Shown here: positions 29,325 to 37,824 of the stretch, in pieces
How positions within the stretch are numbered: position 1 is the stretch's first letter
Layout of the letters: every line of letters starts with the position of its first letter
NCBI RefSeq assembly: GCF_016917355.1
Contig: NZ_CP070304.1
Coordinates: 2,604,001 to 2,668,000, forward strand
Length of the DNA: 64,000 nucleotides
DNA from: Glaciimonas sp. PAMC28666
Lineage (GTDB): Bacteria > Pseudomonadota > Gammaproteobacteria > Burkholderiales > Burkholderiaceae_D
Direction: 5' to 3'
Position numbers and translations under genes: made by a program
Notes under the pieces: model-generated
The model's input: only the letters and a program-made list of their open reading frames with translations
Told to the model about the DNA's origin: nothing
The model's database searches: none

Positions 29325-30050
29325 TTAGATTTGTACCCATGCGCCTTTGAATACAACCGGTCCGGTCGGTCCGTTTGGATTCGGTGAGCCGCCCTTAGGT
29401 TCTAACGTTACAGCCAATAGCGGTATCGACTGCGGTGTGGCATTCGCCGGTAGAGGCAAGGTCACACTGCCATTTGCCGCAACCAGACCCAACGAACGCG
29501 GTGGACCTTCTTTTGGCACCGCCCACAGTTCCAGACTCTTATCAGCCGCCACCGATTGCGGCGCAATGACTTTCACCACCATCTGGCCGTTCTGCCCTGC
29601 AGTCACCACCGCGATTGGTGTTGCCTTATCATCACTCAACATGGCGACATAAGACGTGACCGGTGCAACCGGAATCGGCGCCAATTGTTTAGTCATCAGC
29701 AAAGATACCAAAATCAAGGCCGCCGTCGTAGAGACTAAACCGAGGCCACGCCAGAAACTCAGATCTTCTCGCAACGAAAGCCAGAACGATGCTTTACGTT
29801 TGCGTGCACTCAGTATTTGTAGTCCGAGGCGTTTTTCAATAGCAAGCCAGACGCGGGCTGATGGCTTTGCCACGGGTGCCAGTTCAATTATCGGATACAA
29901 ACGATCTCGCCACTCCGCAACCGTCAGTCGCAATGTGGCACTGTCGGGCAAGTAACTTTCAAAGCGTCGGCGAGCTCCGCCGCGCAGTGTGCCAAGCACA
30001 TACTCTGCTGCTAACTTTTCTAATAATGCTTGGTTTTGAAGAATATTCAT
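29325..30050 (-). CDS. Anti-sigma factor, RskA/ChrR-like, membrane-anchored
   Basis: A 241-residue protein. The N-terminal part (residues 1-75, AAEYVLGTLRGGARRRFES) is an anti-sigma zinc-free domain of the RskA type. One membrane helix follows (about residues 98-120, STTAALILVSLLM). The C-terminal RskA domain is periplasmic (SLELWAVPKEGPPRSLGLV). Its start overlaps the stop of the sigma gene by one base (TAATG), so the pair is coupled. It presumably holds the sigma factor at the membrane until a signal frees it. Confidence 0.9.
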   Translation of the reverse strand: MNILQNQALLEKLAAEYVLGTLRGGARRRFESYLPDSATLRLTVAEWRDRLYPIIELAPVAKPSARVWLAIEKRLGLQILSARKRKASFWLSLREDLSFWRGLGLVSTTAALILVSLLMTKQLAPIPVAPVTSYVAMLSDDKATPIAVVTAGQNGQMVVKVIAPQSVAADKSLELWAVPKEGPPRSLGLVAANGSVTLPLPANATPQSIPLLAVTLEPKGGSPNPNGPTGPVVFKGAWVQI

Positions 30051-30664
30051 TAATTTTGCTCCAGCTTGCCTAGGCAGGTCCGTAATCGCTCTAATCCTCG
30101 CCGGATCCAAGTTTTAATGGTCCCGATGGGGAGCTTCATTTGATCTGCGACCTCACTGTGTGAGAGGTCATGAAAAAAAGATAACGCTATTGCTTGTCGG
30201 TGCAGCCCCTCAAGCTGCGATAAACAGCCTGCGAGCGCTTTCGAGTCAGCGCTCAGTTGCAATGCTTCCAACGGCGTCGGATCTGCACTTTCCATGGCGG
30301 TAATGACCTCCTTGTCAAAAGTATCCGCATCTATTTCAACGTCATGGTCAGTGCGTCGCAAAATATCGAAGGCTTTATTACGTACGATCGTCGTCATCCA
30401 CGTCATTGGCGCAGCAAGACCCGGCTGATAACTGCCGGCGTTGTTCCAGATGTTGATGAAACTCTCTTGTAAAACCTCTTCTGCCGCCTCCCGCTTAACT
30501 AATATACGCAGCGCGAAGCCAAACAGTTTCGATGATGTTGCATCGTAGAGAGAACGGAAGGCGCTGGCGTCCTTTTGGGCAACGGCGGCAAGCCAGATTT
30601 TCAATTGTGCCGGTTGTAGATCAGTGGAAGACAATTCGATTTCCTTCGCAAGATATTGGGTCAT
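30050..30664 (-). CDS. ECF RNA polymerase sigma factor (SigK-like)
   Basis: A 204-residue ECF sigma factor. Region 2 spans about residues 30-95 (FALRILVKREAAEEVLQESF). Region 4 is about 140-195 (ALSFFHDLSHSEVADQMKLPIGT, then IKTWIRRGLERLR). Such factors switch on stress regulons, usually including their own operon. The anti-sigma gene follows with a 1-bp overlap. The 355-bp upstream gap should hold the autoregulated promoter. Confidence 0.92.
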   Translation of the reverse strand: MTQYLAKEIELSSTDLQPAQLKIWLAAVAQKDASAFRSLYDATSSKLFGFALRILVKREAAEEVLQESFINIWNNAGSYQPGLAAPMTWMTTIVRNKAFDILRRTDHDVEIDADTFDKEVITAMESADPTPLEALQLSADSKALAGCLSQLEGLHRQAIALSFFHDLSHSEVADQMKLPIGTIKTWIRRGLERLRTCLGKLEQN

Positions 30665-31019
30665 TCAGCATTTGCTTAATATCCGGAGGCAAGCCTACGT
30701 ACCGGGGTAGCCCTTCGATGAGCAATCAGGGATTATTAATGTCTGCGTGGTGCCTGTTGTTGAAGCTGTCAGAGGACTAGATTAGCGCAAGCTTGTTCAC
30801 AGGGCAACTTTATACTGTTTTTTTTTGCATCTTGCTTGTTTAGTTGCCATCAACAAAAAGCCCGTCTGATGAACGGGCTTCCACGAGGCGGTCGGCAAAC
30901 CTTCAGGTTTTTAACGACGGTTGCGAATCAACTAAAGGGTCATTGATTAATCAACAAAATAATTAGTGAGCAATAAGTGAACCATTCAACCGGCGGTACC
31001 CGTTTGATGTTCGCTTCGT
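30665..31019. other. gap between the sigma gene and mscL
   Basis: This 355-bp stretch holds the presumed promoter of the sigma/anti-sigma pair at its left side and the mscL terminator. No further gene was seen. Confidence 0.45.
30855..30880 (-). terminator. rho-independent terminator of mscL
   Basis: On the minus strand AAGCCCGT pairs with ACGGGCTT across a 7-nt loop and is followed by TTT, correctly placed 140 bp after the mscL stop. Confidence 0.85.
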
Positions 31020-31424
31020 TTATTTTTTGAGAGAGTCGCGAATCTCTCGAAGCAACACCGTACTTTCCGGATCCGCAGCTGGCGGTGCGGCTGTCCTAAC
31101 CTTGTTTACCAGGCGCACCATTTGAAAAATAATAAAAGCCAGGATAAGGAAATTCAATAAGATGGTGATAAAGTTGCCGTATGCCAACACTGCCCCCGCC
31201 TTTTTTGCCTCGGCCAATGTCATCGAAGTTGCCTGTCCATTGAGGGCAACATAGTAATTGGAGAAATCCAGGCCTCCGAAAATTCTGCCGACGATCGGCA
31301 TGATGATGTCCTGCACGAGAGAATCGACAATTTTACCGAACGCGGCGCCAATGATCACACCGACGGCGAGATCAATGACGTTACCTTTGACTGCAAACGC
31401 CTTGAATTCTTCCAGCATACTCAT
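31020..31424 (-). CDS. mscL: Large-conductance mechanosensitive channel MscL
   Basis: A 134-residue pentameric inner-membrane channel that opens under membrane tension to release solutes. The pore helix has the family signature [20 protein letters not shown], and a second helix ([13 protein letters not shown]) precedes the charged C-terminal bundle. GGAG lies 9 nt before the ATG at 31424, which fits better than a GTG five codons upstream. Confidence 0.95.
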   Translation of the reverse strand: MSMLEEFKAFAVKGNVIDLAVGVIIGAAFGKIVDSLVQDIIMPIVGRIFGGLDFSNYYVALNGQATSMTLAEAKKAGAVLAYGNFITILLNFLILAFIIFQMVRLVNKVRTAAPPAADPESTVLLREIRDSLKK

Positions 31425-31635
31425 AATGGCAATCTCCACGTGATCTTGTAATAAAAAGCCATTTTATATCGCGATCAGATATTGATGTGTTATCCGACTA
31501 TGCCTTTTTCGTCCAACTTGGTGCAGCGACATCTCAAAAGCATGTTTCAAAACGGAAAAGAAACCGCAATTTCGATGTTTATATGCGGATATTAAAAAAA
31601 GTTCCGTGAATTTAAGTGTCAAAGTATCTATTTCC

Positions 31636-31664
31636 TTTAAAACAGCGGTCAGCTTCGTTATAAT
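31636..31664 (+). promoter_or_regulatory. candidate promoter of petABC
   Basis: TATAAT at 31659-31664 is preceded by TTTAAA (31636-31641) at 17-bp spacing. It lies 56 bp ahead of the petA ATG at the end of an AT-rich region. Confidence 0.5.
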
Positions 31665-31719
31665 CTAGGGTTGCTAGAAGTTTCACGCAGGTTTCGTATT
31701 TTGACTGATTGGGGTTGGT

Positions 31720-32340
31720 ATGAGTATCGAAAAGCAGGTCGATTCAAGTCGACGTGGTTTGCTCGTCGCTACATGTGCGGTGGGTGGTGTGGCAGGTTTG
31801 GCCACAGCGGGGGCCTTTGTGTCTACCTTTCAGCCGTCTGAGCGCGCTAAAGCCGCGGGAGCACCAGTAGAAGTAGATATATCCGGCATTAACCCCGGAG
31901 AAATGAAAGTTTTTGAGTGGCGCGGTAAGCCAGTATGGATCATGAAGCGTACCCCGGAGCAAATGAAGGGGCTGGAGCATACTGCCTCCGAAGTCGCTGA
32001 TCCGGAATCGCTCAAACCATACACAATGGACCTTCCTGACTATTGCAAGAATAAAGCAAATAATCGCGGTCACGTGGGTCATGAATCAACCTTGGTACTG
32101 GTCGGAATTTGCCCGCATCTCGGTTGCTCACCTTCTTCCAAGTTTACGCCCGGCGCACAACCTTCGCTGCCAGATGACTGGGAAGGCGGTTTCCTTTGCC
32201 CATGTCATGGCTCGACCTTTGATTTGGCCGGTCGTGTATTCAAGAACAAGCCTGCACCAAACAATCTCGATGTTCCGCGTCATATGTATTTGTCGGATAC
32301 CAAGATACTGATTGGTAAAGACGAGAAAGGTGAGGCTTAA
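31720..32340 (+). CDS. petA: Ubiquinol-cytochrome c reductase Rieske iron-sulfur subunit
   Basis: A 206-residue protein with a twin-arginine-type N-terminal anchor (SSRRGLLVA, then hydrophobic residues 15-38). The Rieske 2Fe-2S motifs are CPHLGCSP and CPCHGSTFD. It transfers electrons from ubiquinol at the Qo site to cytochrome c1. petB follows after 2 bp. Confidence 0.96.
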   Translation: MSIEKQVDSSRRGLLVATCAVGGVAGLATAGAFVSTFQPSERAKAAGAPVEVDISGINPGEMKVFEWRGKPVWIMKRTPEQMKGLEHTASEVADPESLKPYTMDLPDYCKNKANNRGHVGHESTLVLVGICPHLGCSPSSKFTPGAQPSLPDDWEGGFLCPCHGSTFDLAGRVFKNKPAPNNLDVPRHMYLSDTKILIGKDEKGEA

Positions 32341-32342
32341 TC

Positions 32343-33746
32343 ATGGCATTTCACGAAAAGAAGCTACCGGCCAACGCGCCGATTGCCGACAAAGCGCTAA
32401 ACTGGGTTGACGCTCGTTTTCCGCTGACCCCCACCTGGAAGGCACACCTTTCCGAATATTACGCACCTAAGAATTTCAACTTCTGGTACGCATTTGGTTC
32501 GCTTGCACTGCTAGTGTTAGTGATTCAGATCGTCACCGGTATTTTCCTGGTCATGCATTACAAGCCAGATGCAACGCTCGCCTTCGCATCGGTGGAATAC
32601 ATCATGCGCGACGTGCCTTGGGGCTGGTTAGTGCGTTACATGCACTCGACCGGTGCATCGGCATTCTTCATCGTGGTTTATCTGCATATGGTGCGCGGCC
32701 TGTTATACGGTTCGTACCGCAAACCGCGTGAGCTGGTCTGGCTATTCGGTGTCGGCATTTTCTTGTGCCTGATGGGCGAAGCGTTCATGGGCTATCTGTT
32801 GCCATGGGGCCAGATGTCCTATTGGGGCGCACAAGTGATCGTCAACCTGTTTGGCGCTATCCCATTTATTGGTCCTGACTTGTCGCTATGGATTCGCGGT
32901 GACTATGTTGTCTCTGACGCAACCCTGAACCGCTTCTTCGCGTTTCACGTCATTGCTATTCCGCTGGTATTGATTGGCCTCGTCGTTGCGCATATTATTG
33001 CATTACACGAAGTTGGTTCAAACAATCCGGACGGCGTTGAAATCAAAGACACAGTAGACGCTAACGGCATTCCGCTGGATGGTATCCCGTTCCATCCGTA
33101 CTACTCGGTGCATGATGTCATGGCAGTTGCTGTGTTCCTGATTGTATTTAGTACAGTCGTCTTCTTCGGTCCGGAAATGGGCGGGTATTTCCTTGAGTAC
33201 AATAACTTTGTGCCCGCTGATTCGCTCAAAACGCCGCCGCATATCGCACCGGTTTGGTACTTCACACCGTATTATTCGATTCTCCGCGCTGTGACATCCG
33301 ACTTTATTATTTACCTGCAAGCTGGCGTCGCCGCATTTATTGCTTTGCTATGGTTAAGGTCAAGTCTGACCTCAATGGTAAAGCTTGCCGCTTCCGTGAT
33401 CGGTTTAGCGATCATCGCGGCAATGTTTGTCCTGGATGCAAAATTCTTTGGTGTGGTGGCGATGGGTGTCTCAGTTGTCATTCTGGCCGGTTTGCCATGG
33501 CTGGATCACTCAAAGGTCAAATCGATCCGTTATCGTCCGGACTGGCATAAATATGTCTACATACTGTTCGGCATTACGTTTGTCATTCTTGGCTACCTTG
33601 GCGTGCAACCGCCATCGGCTATCGGCGCGGTTGTGTCGAAAGTGTGCACTTTCATTTACTTTGGCTTCTTCTTGTTGATGCCATGGTGGAGCGCAATGGG
33701 CACATTCAAAAAAGTGCCTGATCGCGTTACTTATCATCCGCATTAA
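32343..33746 (+). CDS. petB: Ubiquinol-cytochrome c reductase cytochrome b
   Basis: A 467-residue integral membrane protein with two haem-ligand histidine pairs on helices B and D (RYMHSTGASAFF... HMVRG and FAFHVIAIPL... HIIALHEVG). The Qo-site motif reads PVWY instead of the mitochondrial PEWY; this variant is known in beta- and gammaproteobacteria. The length exceeds mitochondrial cytochrome b because of extra C-terminal helices, as in related bacteria. It is the membrane core of the bc1 complex. Confidence 0.96.
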   Translation: MAFHEKKLPANAPIADKALNWVDARFPLTPTWKAHLSEYYAPKNFNFWYAFGSLALLVLVIQIVTGIFLVMHYKPDATLAFASVEYIMRDVPWGWLVRYMHSTGASAFFIVVYLHMVRGLLYGSYRKPRELVWLFGVGIFLCLMGEAFMGYLLPWGQMSYWGAQVIVNLFGAIPFIGPDLSLWIRGDYVVSDATLNRFFAFHVIAIPLVLIGLVVAHIIALHEVGSNNPDGVEIKDTVDANGIPLDGIPFHPYYSVHDVMAVAVFLIVFSTVVFFGPEMGGYFLEYNNFVPADSLKTPPHIAPVWYFTPYYSILRAVTSDFIIYLQAGVAAFIALLWLRSSLTSMVKLAASVIGLAIIAAMFVLDAKFFGVVAMGVSVVILAGLPWLDHSKVKSIRYRPDWHKYVYILFGITFVILGYLGVQPPSAIGAVVSKVCTFIYFGFFLLMPWWSAMGTFKKVPDRVTYHPH

Positions 33747-33765
33747 GCCGCTAATAGGACATTAC

Positions 33766-34530
33766 ATGAAATTGCTAAAAAGTTTGATTGCGACTCTTGT
33801 GCTACTGCCGGCGTTAGCTTTTGCTGCCGAAGGCGGTTATCCACTTGATAAGGCGCCGGATCGCACCAAAGACATGTCGGCCCTGCAAAGTGGTGCCAAG
33901 CTGTTTGTTAACTATTGCTTGAACTGCCACTCGGCATCGTCGATGCGTTATAACCGCCTGCGCGATATCGGTTTAACTGAAGATCAGATCAAAACCAACT
34001 TATTGTTTACGAGCGATAAAGTCGGTGATCTGATGCACGTCGCGATGTCGCCTAAGGATGCCAAAGAATGGTTTGGCGCCGCACCACCGGATTTATCGGT
34101 CATTGCGCGTGCCAAAGCGTCTGAAGCAGGTTCGGGTCCAGATTGGCTCTATACCTATCTGCGTACCTTCTACAAGGATGACACACGTCCAACTGGCTGG
34201 AACAACATGGTTTTCCCGAACGTCGGAATGCCACATGTGTTGTGGGAGTTGGAAGGTGTTCGTACTGCCAAGTATGAAGACGTCAAAGACCCTGAAGAAG
34301 AGGGCAAAGTTGAACATAAGTTCATCAAGTTCGAGCAAGCAACACCGGGAACAATGACGCGTCTGGAGTATGACGTTGCAGTTGCCAACCTGGTGTCATA
34401 TCTTGAATGGATGGGCGAGCCAACACAAAATACCCGTAAGCGTCTGGGTGTGTGGGTTCTACTATTCCTCGGATTGTTTTTCGTTCTGGCATGGCGTCTG
34501 AATGCGTCGTACTGGAAAGAAGTGAAATAA
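33766..34530 (+). CDS. petC: Ubiquinol-cytochrome c reductase cytochrome c1
   Basis: A 254-residue c-type cytochrome with a signal peptide (to about residue 20), the haem motif CLNCHSASSMRYNRL and a C-terminal anchor helix (VWVLLFLGLFFVLAWRL). It receives electrons from the Rieske protein and passes them to soluble cytochrome c. It is the last gene of petABC; sspA follows 84 bp later. Confidence 0.96.
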   Translation: MKLLKSLIATLVLLPALAFAAEGGYPLDKAPDRTKDMSALQSGAKLFVNYCLNCHSASSMRYNRLRDIGLTEDQIKTNLLFTSDKVGDLMHVAMSPKDAKEWFGAAPPDLSVIARAKASEAGSGPDWLYTYLRTFYKDDTRPTGWNNMVFPNVGMPHVLWELEGVRTAKYEDVKDPEEEGKVEHKFIKFEQATPGTMTRLEYDVAVANLVSYLEWMGEPTQNTRKRLGVWVLLFLGLFFVLAWRLNASYWKEVK

Positions 34531-34614
34531 CATTTCATGCTCGCGATTTTGCGAGTGTGCGTTTTCGGGTGAGTCGTATCGCGCCTCACCCCTTTGTTTT
34601 TAAGGAACTATAAA

Positions 34615-35226
34615 ATGATGGTTCTCTATTCAGGTACAACCTGCCCATTTTCGCAACGTTGCCGTCTCGTATTGTTCGAGAAAGGCATGGACTTTGAAAT
34701 CCGCGATGTTGATTTATTCAACAAGCCCGAAGATATCTCGACCATGAATCCATACGGCCAGGTGCCGATTCTGGTTGAGCGCGATCTGATCTTGTATGAG
34801 TCCAACATCATCAACGAATACATCGATGAGCGTTTTCCACATCCACAACTGATGCCAGCTGATCCGTTGATGCGCGCACGTGCACGTCTGATGCTATTCA
34901 ATTTTGAAAAAGAATTGTTTGTTCACGTTCACGTTCTGGAAAACGAAAAAACCAAAGGCGCAGAAAAAAGTCATCAAGTCGCACGCGCAGAAATTCGCGA
35001 TCGCCTGACGACACTGGCACCTTTGTTTTTGAAGAACAAATACATGCTCGGTGATGAATTCTCGATGCTGGATGTCGCTATCGCGCCATTGCTGTGGCGT
35101 CTGGATCACTACGGTATCGAGTTGTCGAAGACAGCAGCGCCGTTGATGAAATACGCTGAACGCATATTCTCGCGTCCAGCCTACATCGAAGCGTTGACCC
35201 CGTCGGAAAAAGTAATGCGTCGTTAA
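34615..35226 (+). CDS. sspA: Stringent starvation protein A (GST fold)
   Basis: A 203-residue glutathione-S-transferase-fold protein. The N-terminal thioredoxin-like domain (YSGTTCPFSQRCRLVLFEKG) and helical C-terminal domain match SspA, which binds RNA polymerase and affects stress and virulence genes. AAGGA precedes the ATG at 34615 by 8 nt, supporting this start. Linkage petABC-sspA-sspB is conserved in this group. Confidence 0.93.
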   Translation: MMVLYSGTTCPFSQRCRLVLFEKGMDFEIRDVDLFNKPEDISTMNPYGQVPILVERDLILYESNIINEYIDERFPHPQLMPADPLMRARARLMLFNFEKELFVHVHVLENEKTKGAEKSHQVARAEIRDRLTTLAPLFLKNKYMLGDEFSMLDVAIAPLLWRLDHYGIELSKTAAPLMKYAERIFSRPAYIEALTPSEKVMRR

Positions 35227-35517
35227 TCGACGGTTTTAAATAGCCGATAAGTGCGACCAAAAAAAGCCGTGTGGATCAGGCCTGCCAACGCAAGCAGCAC
35301 GCAGGTGCGACAAAAAGGTATTGCAAGATCCACCCGGTTTTTTGGTTACGCTTAAAAATAGGTTATATTGTGCAGTTGCTGGCCCAGCAGCTGCACGATT
35401 TGTATTTGGCCCATCTTCAGATATTCCCGTAGGTGCCGTATTCAATATTGCACGTTACGCACTTGATTTAGCGCACATACCAAATCCTCAGTTCACAATT
35501 GCACTTCCTTCGTATTG

Positions 35518-36030
35518 ATGATGTCCGAAACTTCTACTAAACCCTACTTGCTACGCGCCATTTACGAATGGTGCACCGACAACGGCTTCACCCCTTATCT
35601 GGCGGCCAAGGTCGACGCCAACACGCGCGTACCGCAGCAGTTCGTAAAAAACGGTGAGATCGTCCTCAACATCAGTTTTGAGGCGACCAGTAGTCTCAAA
35701 ATGGACAATGAATTCGTTAATTTTAACGCCCGCTTCGGCGGTGTCTCACGTGAGATCTCGGTACCGGTCGAAAACGTCATCGCCATTTATGCTCGTGAAA
35801 ACGGGCAGGGCATGGCGTTCGAAGTCACCAAGACAGCCGAACAAAAGCCGTCCAAACCGGACGAGCAAAACGCGCCGACGAAGTCCCCAGCGACTGCGGG
35901 ATTCCCCGCATTAGCATCGGTTCCGTCGCCCGGCACAAGCTCGGGCGATAAAGCAAACGGCGAAGATCCAGAAAAAGATCCAGAACCGCCAAAAAAAGGT
36001 GGAAGACCCACCCTAACGCGAATTAAGTAA
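35518..36030 (+). CDS. sspB: ClpXP protease adaptor SspB
   Basis: A 170-residue adaptor. Residues 1-110 form the SspB fold that binds ssrA-tagged peptides (YLLRAIYEWCTDNGFTPYLAAK, NISFEATSSLKM, ISVPVENVIAIYARENGQGM). The tail is Pro/Lys-rich and ends RPTLTRIK, equivalent to the ClpX-binding motif. Consecutive ATG codons at 35518 and 35521 are both possible starts. It delivers tagged incomplete proteins to ClpXP. Confidence 0.92.
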   Translation: MMSETSTKPYLLRAIYEWCTDNGFTPYLAAKVDANTRVPQQFVKNGEIVLNISFEATSSLKMDNEFVNFNARFGGVSREISVPVENVIAIYARENGQGMAFEVTKTAEQKPSKPDEQNAPTKSPATAGFPALASVPSPGTSSGDKANGEDPEKDPEPPKKGGRPTLTRIK

Positions 36031-36055
36031 TGTATAATTCTGTTCTCGCACTTTA

Positions 36056-36131
36056 GCTGGCTTAGCTCATCTGGTAGAGCACCTGACTTGTAATCAGGGG
36101 GTGGCGGGTTCAAGTCCTGCAGCCAGCACCA
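36056..36131 (+). tRNA. tRNA-Thr (anticodon TGT)
   Basis: A 76-nt cloverleaf: acceptor strands GCTGGCT and AGCCAGC pair fully; the 3' end is ACCA (CCA encoded). The anticodon stem CCTGA/TCAGG encloses CTTGTAA with TGT at 36089-36091, and the T arm has GGTTCAAGTCC. TATAAT at 36033-36038 is the likely -10 box. An integrase gene begins just beyond its 3' end, marking this tRNA as the integration site. Confidence 0.97.
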
Positions 36132-36137
36132 ATATTT

Positions 36138-36171
36138 AAAAGGCCCACAGCTATGTGGGCCTTTTTCTTTT
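36138..36171 (+). terminator. rho-independent terminator after tRNA-Thr
   Basis: AAAGGCCCACA pairs with TGTGGGCCTTT over a short loop and is followed by TTCTTTT. It lies 7 bp beyond the tRNA CCA end, so it would travel with the integrated element if the crossover is at the tRNA 3' end. Confidence 0.9.
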
Positions 36172-36202
36172 GTTCCGCAAAACGGCGTTTGTTCCGCAAA
36201 AC
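36170..36202. repeat. 14-bp direct repeat beside the integrase (possible arm sites)
   Basis: TTGTTCCGCAAAAC occurs at 36170-36183 and again at 36189-36202, between the tRNA terminator and the integrase stop codon. Paired short direct repeats in this position are typical of integrase arm-binding sites; binding itself is inferred. Confidence 0.5.
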
Positions 36203-36203
36203 C

Positions 36204-37232
36204 TCATTTTGTTGGCTTAACCAGCTTTCCTCTGCGATGTCGGACGTAGCGTGCTGTCATGGTCGCTGTAGCATGTCCCAGCTGATCTTGGGCTGCAGAC
36301 ATACCGCTAATCTCCTCTTTATCAGTCCCCGCTTTTGCCCGTAGGTCTCGGAACTGGAATTCCTTTATCGCTTTGGCTAGTTCCGGATGTGTGTCGGTGG
36401 CGATCTCTCTTGCACGGGTGAATAAACTGCGCAAAGTAGAGGCGTTCATTGGATAACCGAGTTTGTTATTGATGATGATCATACTTGTCGCCTTCCGACC
36501 GTATGCCCGTTCAATAACAGTTTCCAGATCGCCTTCAATTGCGATACGTAATTTTTTGCCAGTTTTGTTTTGCTCAATATGCAGCGCGCCATCTTTAATA
36601 TCATTTCGTGAAAGCTTGAGCACATCAGCAGGGCGCTGTCCAGTTAAGTAGGCTAGGTCGAGTGCGTCCCGCAATGGTTCTTCAGCGGCATCCCAGACCG
36701 CACGATATACCGCATCACTAATATAGACGTCCCGCCCGGCTTCTCGAAAGCCTTTGATTCCTGCACACGGATTCGGTTTGTTGGTTAAGCCCGTCTGTCT
36801 TGCAAAATTCCAGATATGACTAAATAAGGCCTTTTCACGATTCGCGCCCACTTTGGAAGTGTGCCGCCAGTCCAGGTATTGTCGAATATTGAGCGGTTCT
36901 ATGCTATCGAGAGGGGCAGGTGGGTCATCATAAAATTTATATAACCATGCCAGTTCCAACAGATTGTTTTTTTGAGTGCGTGGCGCTTTTTGTGGCAGAA
37001 CCTCTCTTTGATACCGTTCGGCCACATAACGAAACGTGATCAAATCAGAACGATGGTCGTTACTAACTGTTAATTCGGCCCATTTTTTTACAGCCAGCAC
37101 GTAATCTGAACCGAGGCCTATTTCCTTGCGAGGTCGTGCGCCGGTATCGAGATAGTAATAAATTTTTGTCTTGCGGTGGCGTGCGCGCATGCCAGCCGGA
37201 AGATTCTTGTTTCTGGTAGGTGTACGGCCCAT
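36204..37232 (-). CDS. int: Phage/island tyrosine integrase
   Basis: A 342-residue site-specific recombinase. The N-terminal region is an arm-binding domain, followed by a core-binding domain (about residues 65-150). The catalytic residues are visible in AYLTGQRPADVLKL (Arg), NKTGKKL (Lys), QFRDLRAKAGT (Arg, with Arg in the usual His position) and LGHATATMTARYVR (His, nucleophilic Tyr). The ATG at 37232 (MGRTPTRNKNLP) is preferred over an upstream frame start. It lies 72 bp from the tRNA-Thr 3' end, its probable attachment site. It is the last gene of a long minus-strand phage operon. Confidence 0.95.
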   Translation of the reverse strand: MGRTPTRNKNLPAGMRARHRKTKIYYYLDTGARPRKEIGLGSDYVLAVKKWAELTVSNDHRSDLITFRYVAERYQREVLPQKAPRTQKNNLLELAWLYKFYDDPPAPLDSIEPLNIRQYLDWRHTSKVGANREKALFSHIWNFARQTGLTNKPNPCAGIKGFREAGRDVYISDAVYRAVWDAAEEPLRDALDLAYLTGQRPADVLKLSRNDIKDGALHIEQNKTGKKLRIAIEGDLETVIERAYGRKATSMIIINNKLGYPMNASTLRSLFTRAREIATDTHPELAKAIKEFQFRDLRAKAGTDKEEISGMSAAQDQLGHATATMTARYVRHRRGKLVKPTK

Positions 37233-37234
37233 AG

Positions 37235-37435
37235 TTATTTCGCCCTCAAAACACTTGGTACCCAACCGCGCTTAACCGGCTCTTGCTTACCGCCTTCAAT
37301 GGTGGAGCGGGCAATCACTGGTCGTCCGACTGCATTGACGAAGAAAGGCAGTCCCATCTGTTGAAGAGCCCTGACTTGGTGACCTTTCATTTTTCGGCCA
37401 GTCAACGTCGTAATCTCGCTTTCACTTAAAAACAT
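37235..37435 (-). CDS. DUF4224 small phage protein (possible excisionase)
   Basis: A 66-residue protein starting MFLSESEITTLTGRK, the signature of the DUF4224 family found directly before integrases in proteobacterial prophages. The helix-turn-helix-like pattern and location suggest a recombination directionality or control role; this is inferred. Its stop is 3 bp from the integrase start and its start overlaps the preceding gene by 14 bp. Confidence 0.8.
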   Translation of the reverse strand: MFLSESEITTLTGRKMKGHQVRALQQMGLPFFVNAVGRPVIARSTIEGGKQEPVKRGWVPSVLRAK

Positions 37436-37640
37436 GTCGTTGCTCCAGATTTATTAGCGAATATAATTTTTCAAGAGAAACTGTATGAACAATTTGCGCT
37501 GGATATGTAGTGATATTTATCAATGCAAATTGCTCACCGTTGGAGATGTCGCGCCTGATAGCCATGACCTCGCCAGTGTGGAAGCCATGGTCATTTTCAA
37601 AATCAACGACCGCGCCAATGTCAGGTATAACTTTATCCAA
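37422..37640 (-). CDS. hypothetical phage protein (72 aa)
   Basis: A 72-residue frame starting at TTG 37640 with GGGAGCTGGGA just ahead as ribosome site. The sequence (PDIGAVVDFENDHGFHTGEVMAIRRD) looks like a small beta-rich domain; no family was recognised. It overlaps genes on both sides by 8 and 14 bp, which supports it as a coupled member of the operon. Confidence 0.55.
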   Translation of the reverse strand: MDKVIPDIGAVVDFENDHGFHTGEVMAIRRDISNGEQFALINITTYPAQIVHTVSLEKLYSLINLEQRHVFK

Positions 37641-37824
37641 TCCCAGCTCCCCACAACATTCCGTTCAGCAGGCTGTACATCACTGCCCCAGTCAGCACCC
37701 CGTTAATCACGGCATGGAAGCGCAGTTTCCATCGATCAAGCATCAAGTGCAGGGCATCAGAAATCCCCCGTATTGCAAAAAACATAAATAAAAAGACGCA
37801 CGTCTGCATAAGCAATCTCATCAT
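37633..37824 (-). CDS. small membrane protein (63 aa)
   Basis: A 63-residue protein with two hydrophobic segments (LLMQTCVFLFMFFAIRG at the start; VINGVLTGAVMYSLLNGMLWG near the end) separated by a basic loop, so two membrane helices are likely. Its ATG overlaps the gpA stop (ATGA). No family recognised; position suggests a phage accessory protein. Confidence 0.55.
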   Translation of the reverse strand: MMRLLMQTCVFLFMFFAIRGISDALHLMLDRWKLRFHAVINGVLTGAVMYSLLNGMLWGAGIG

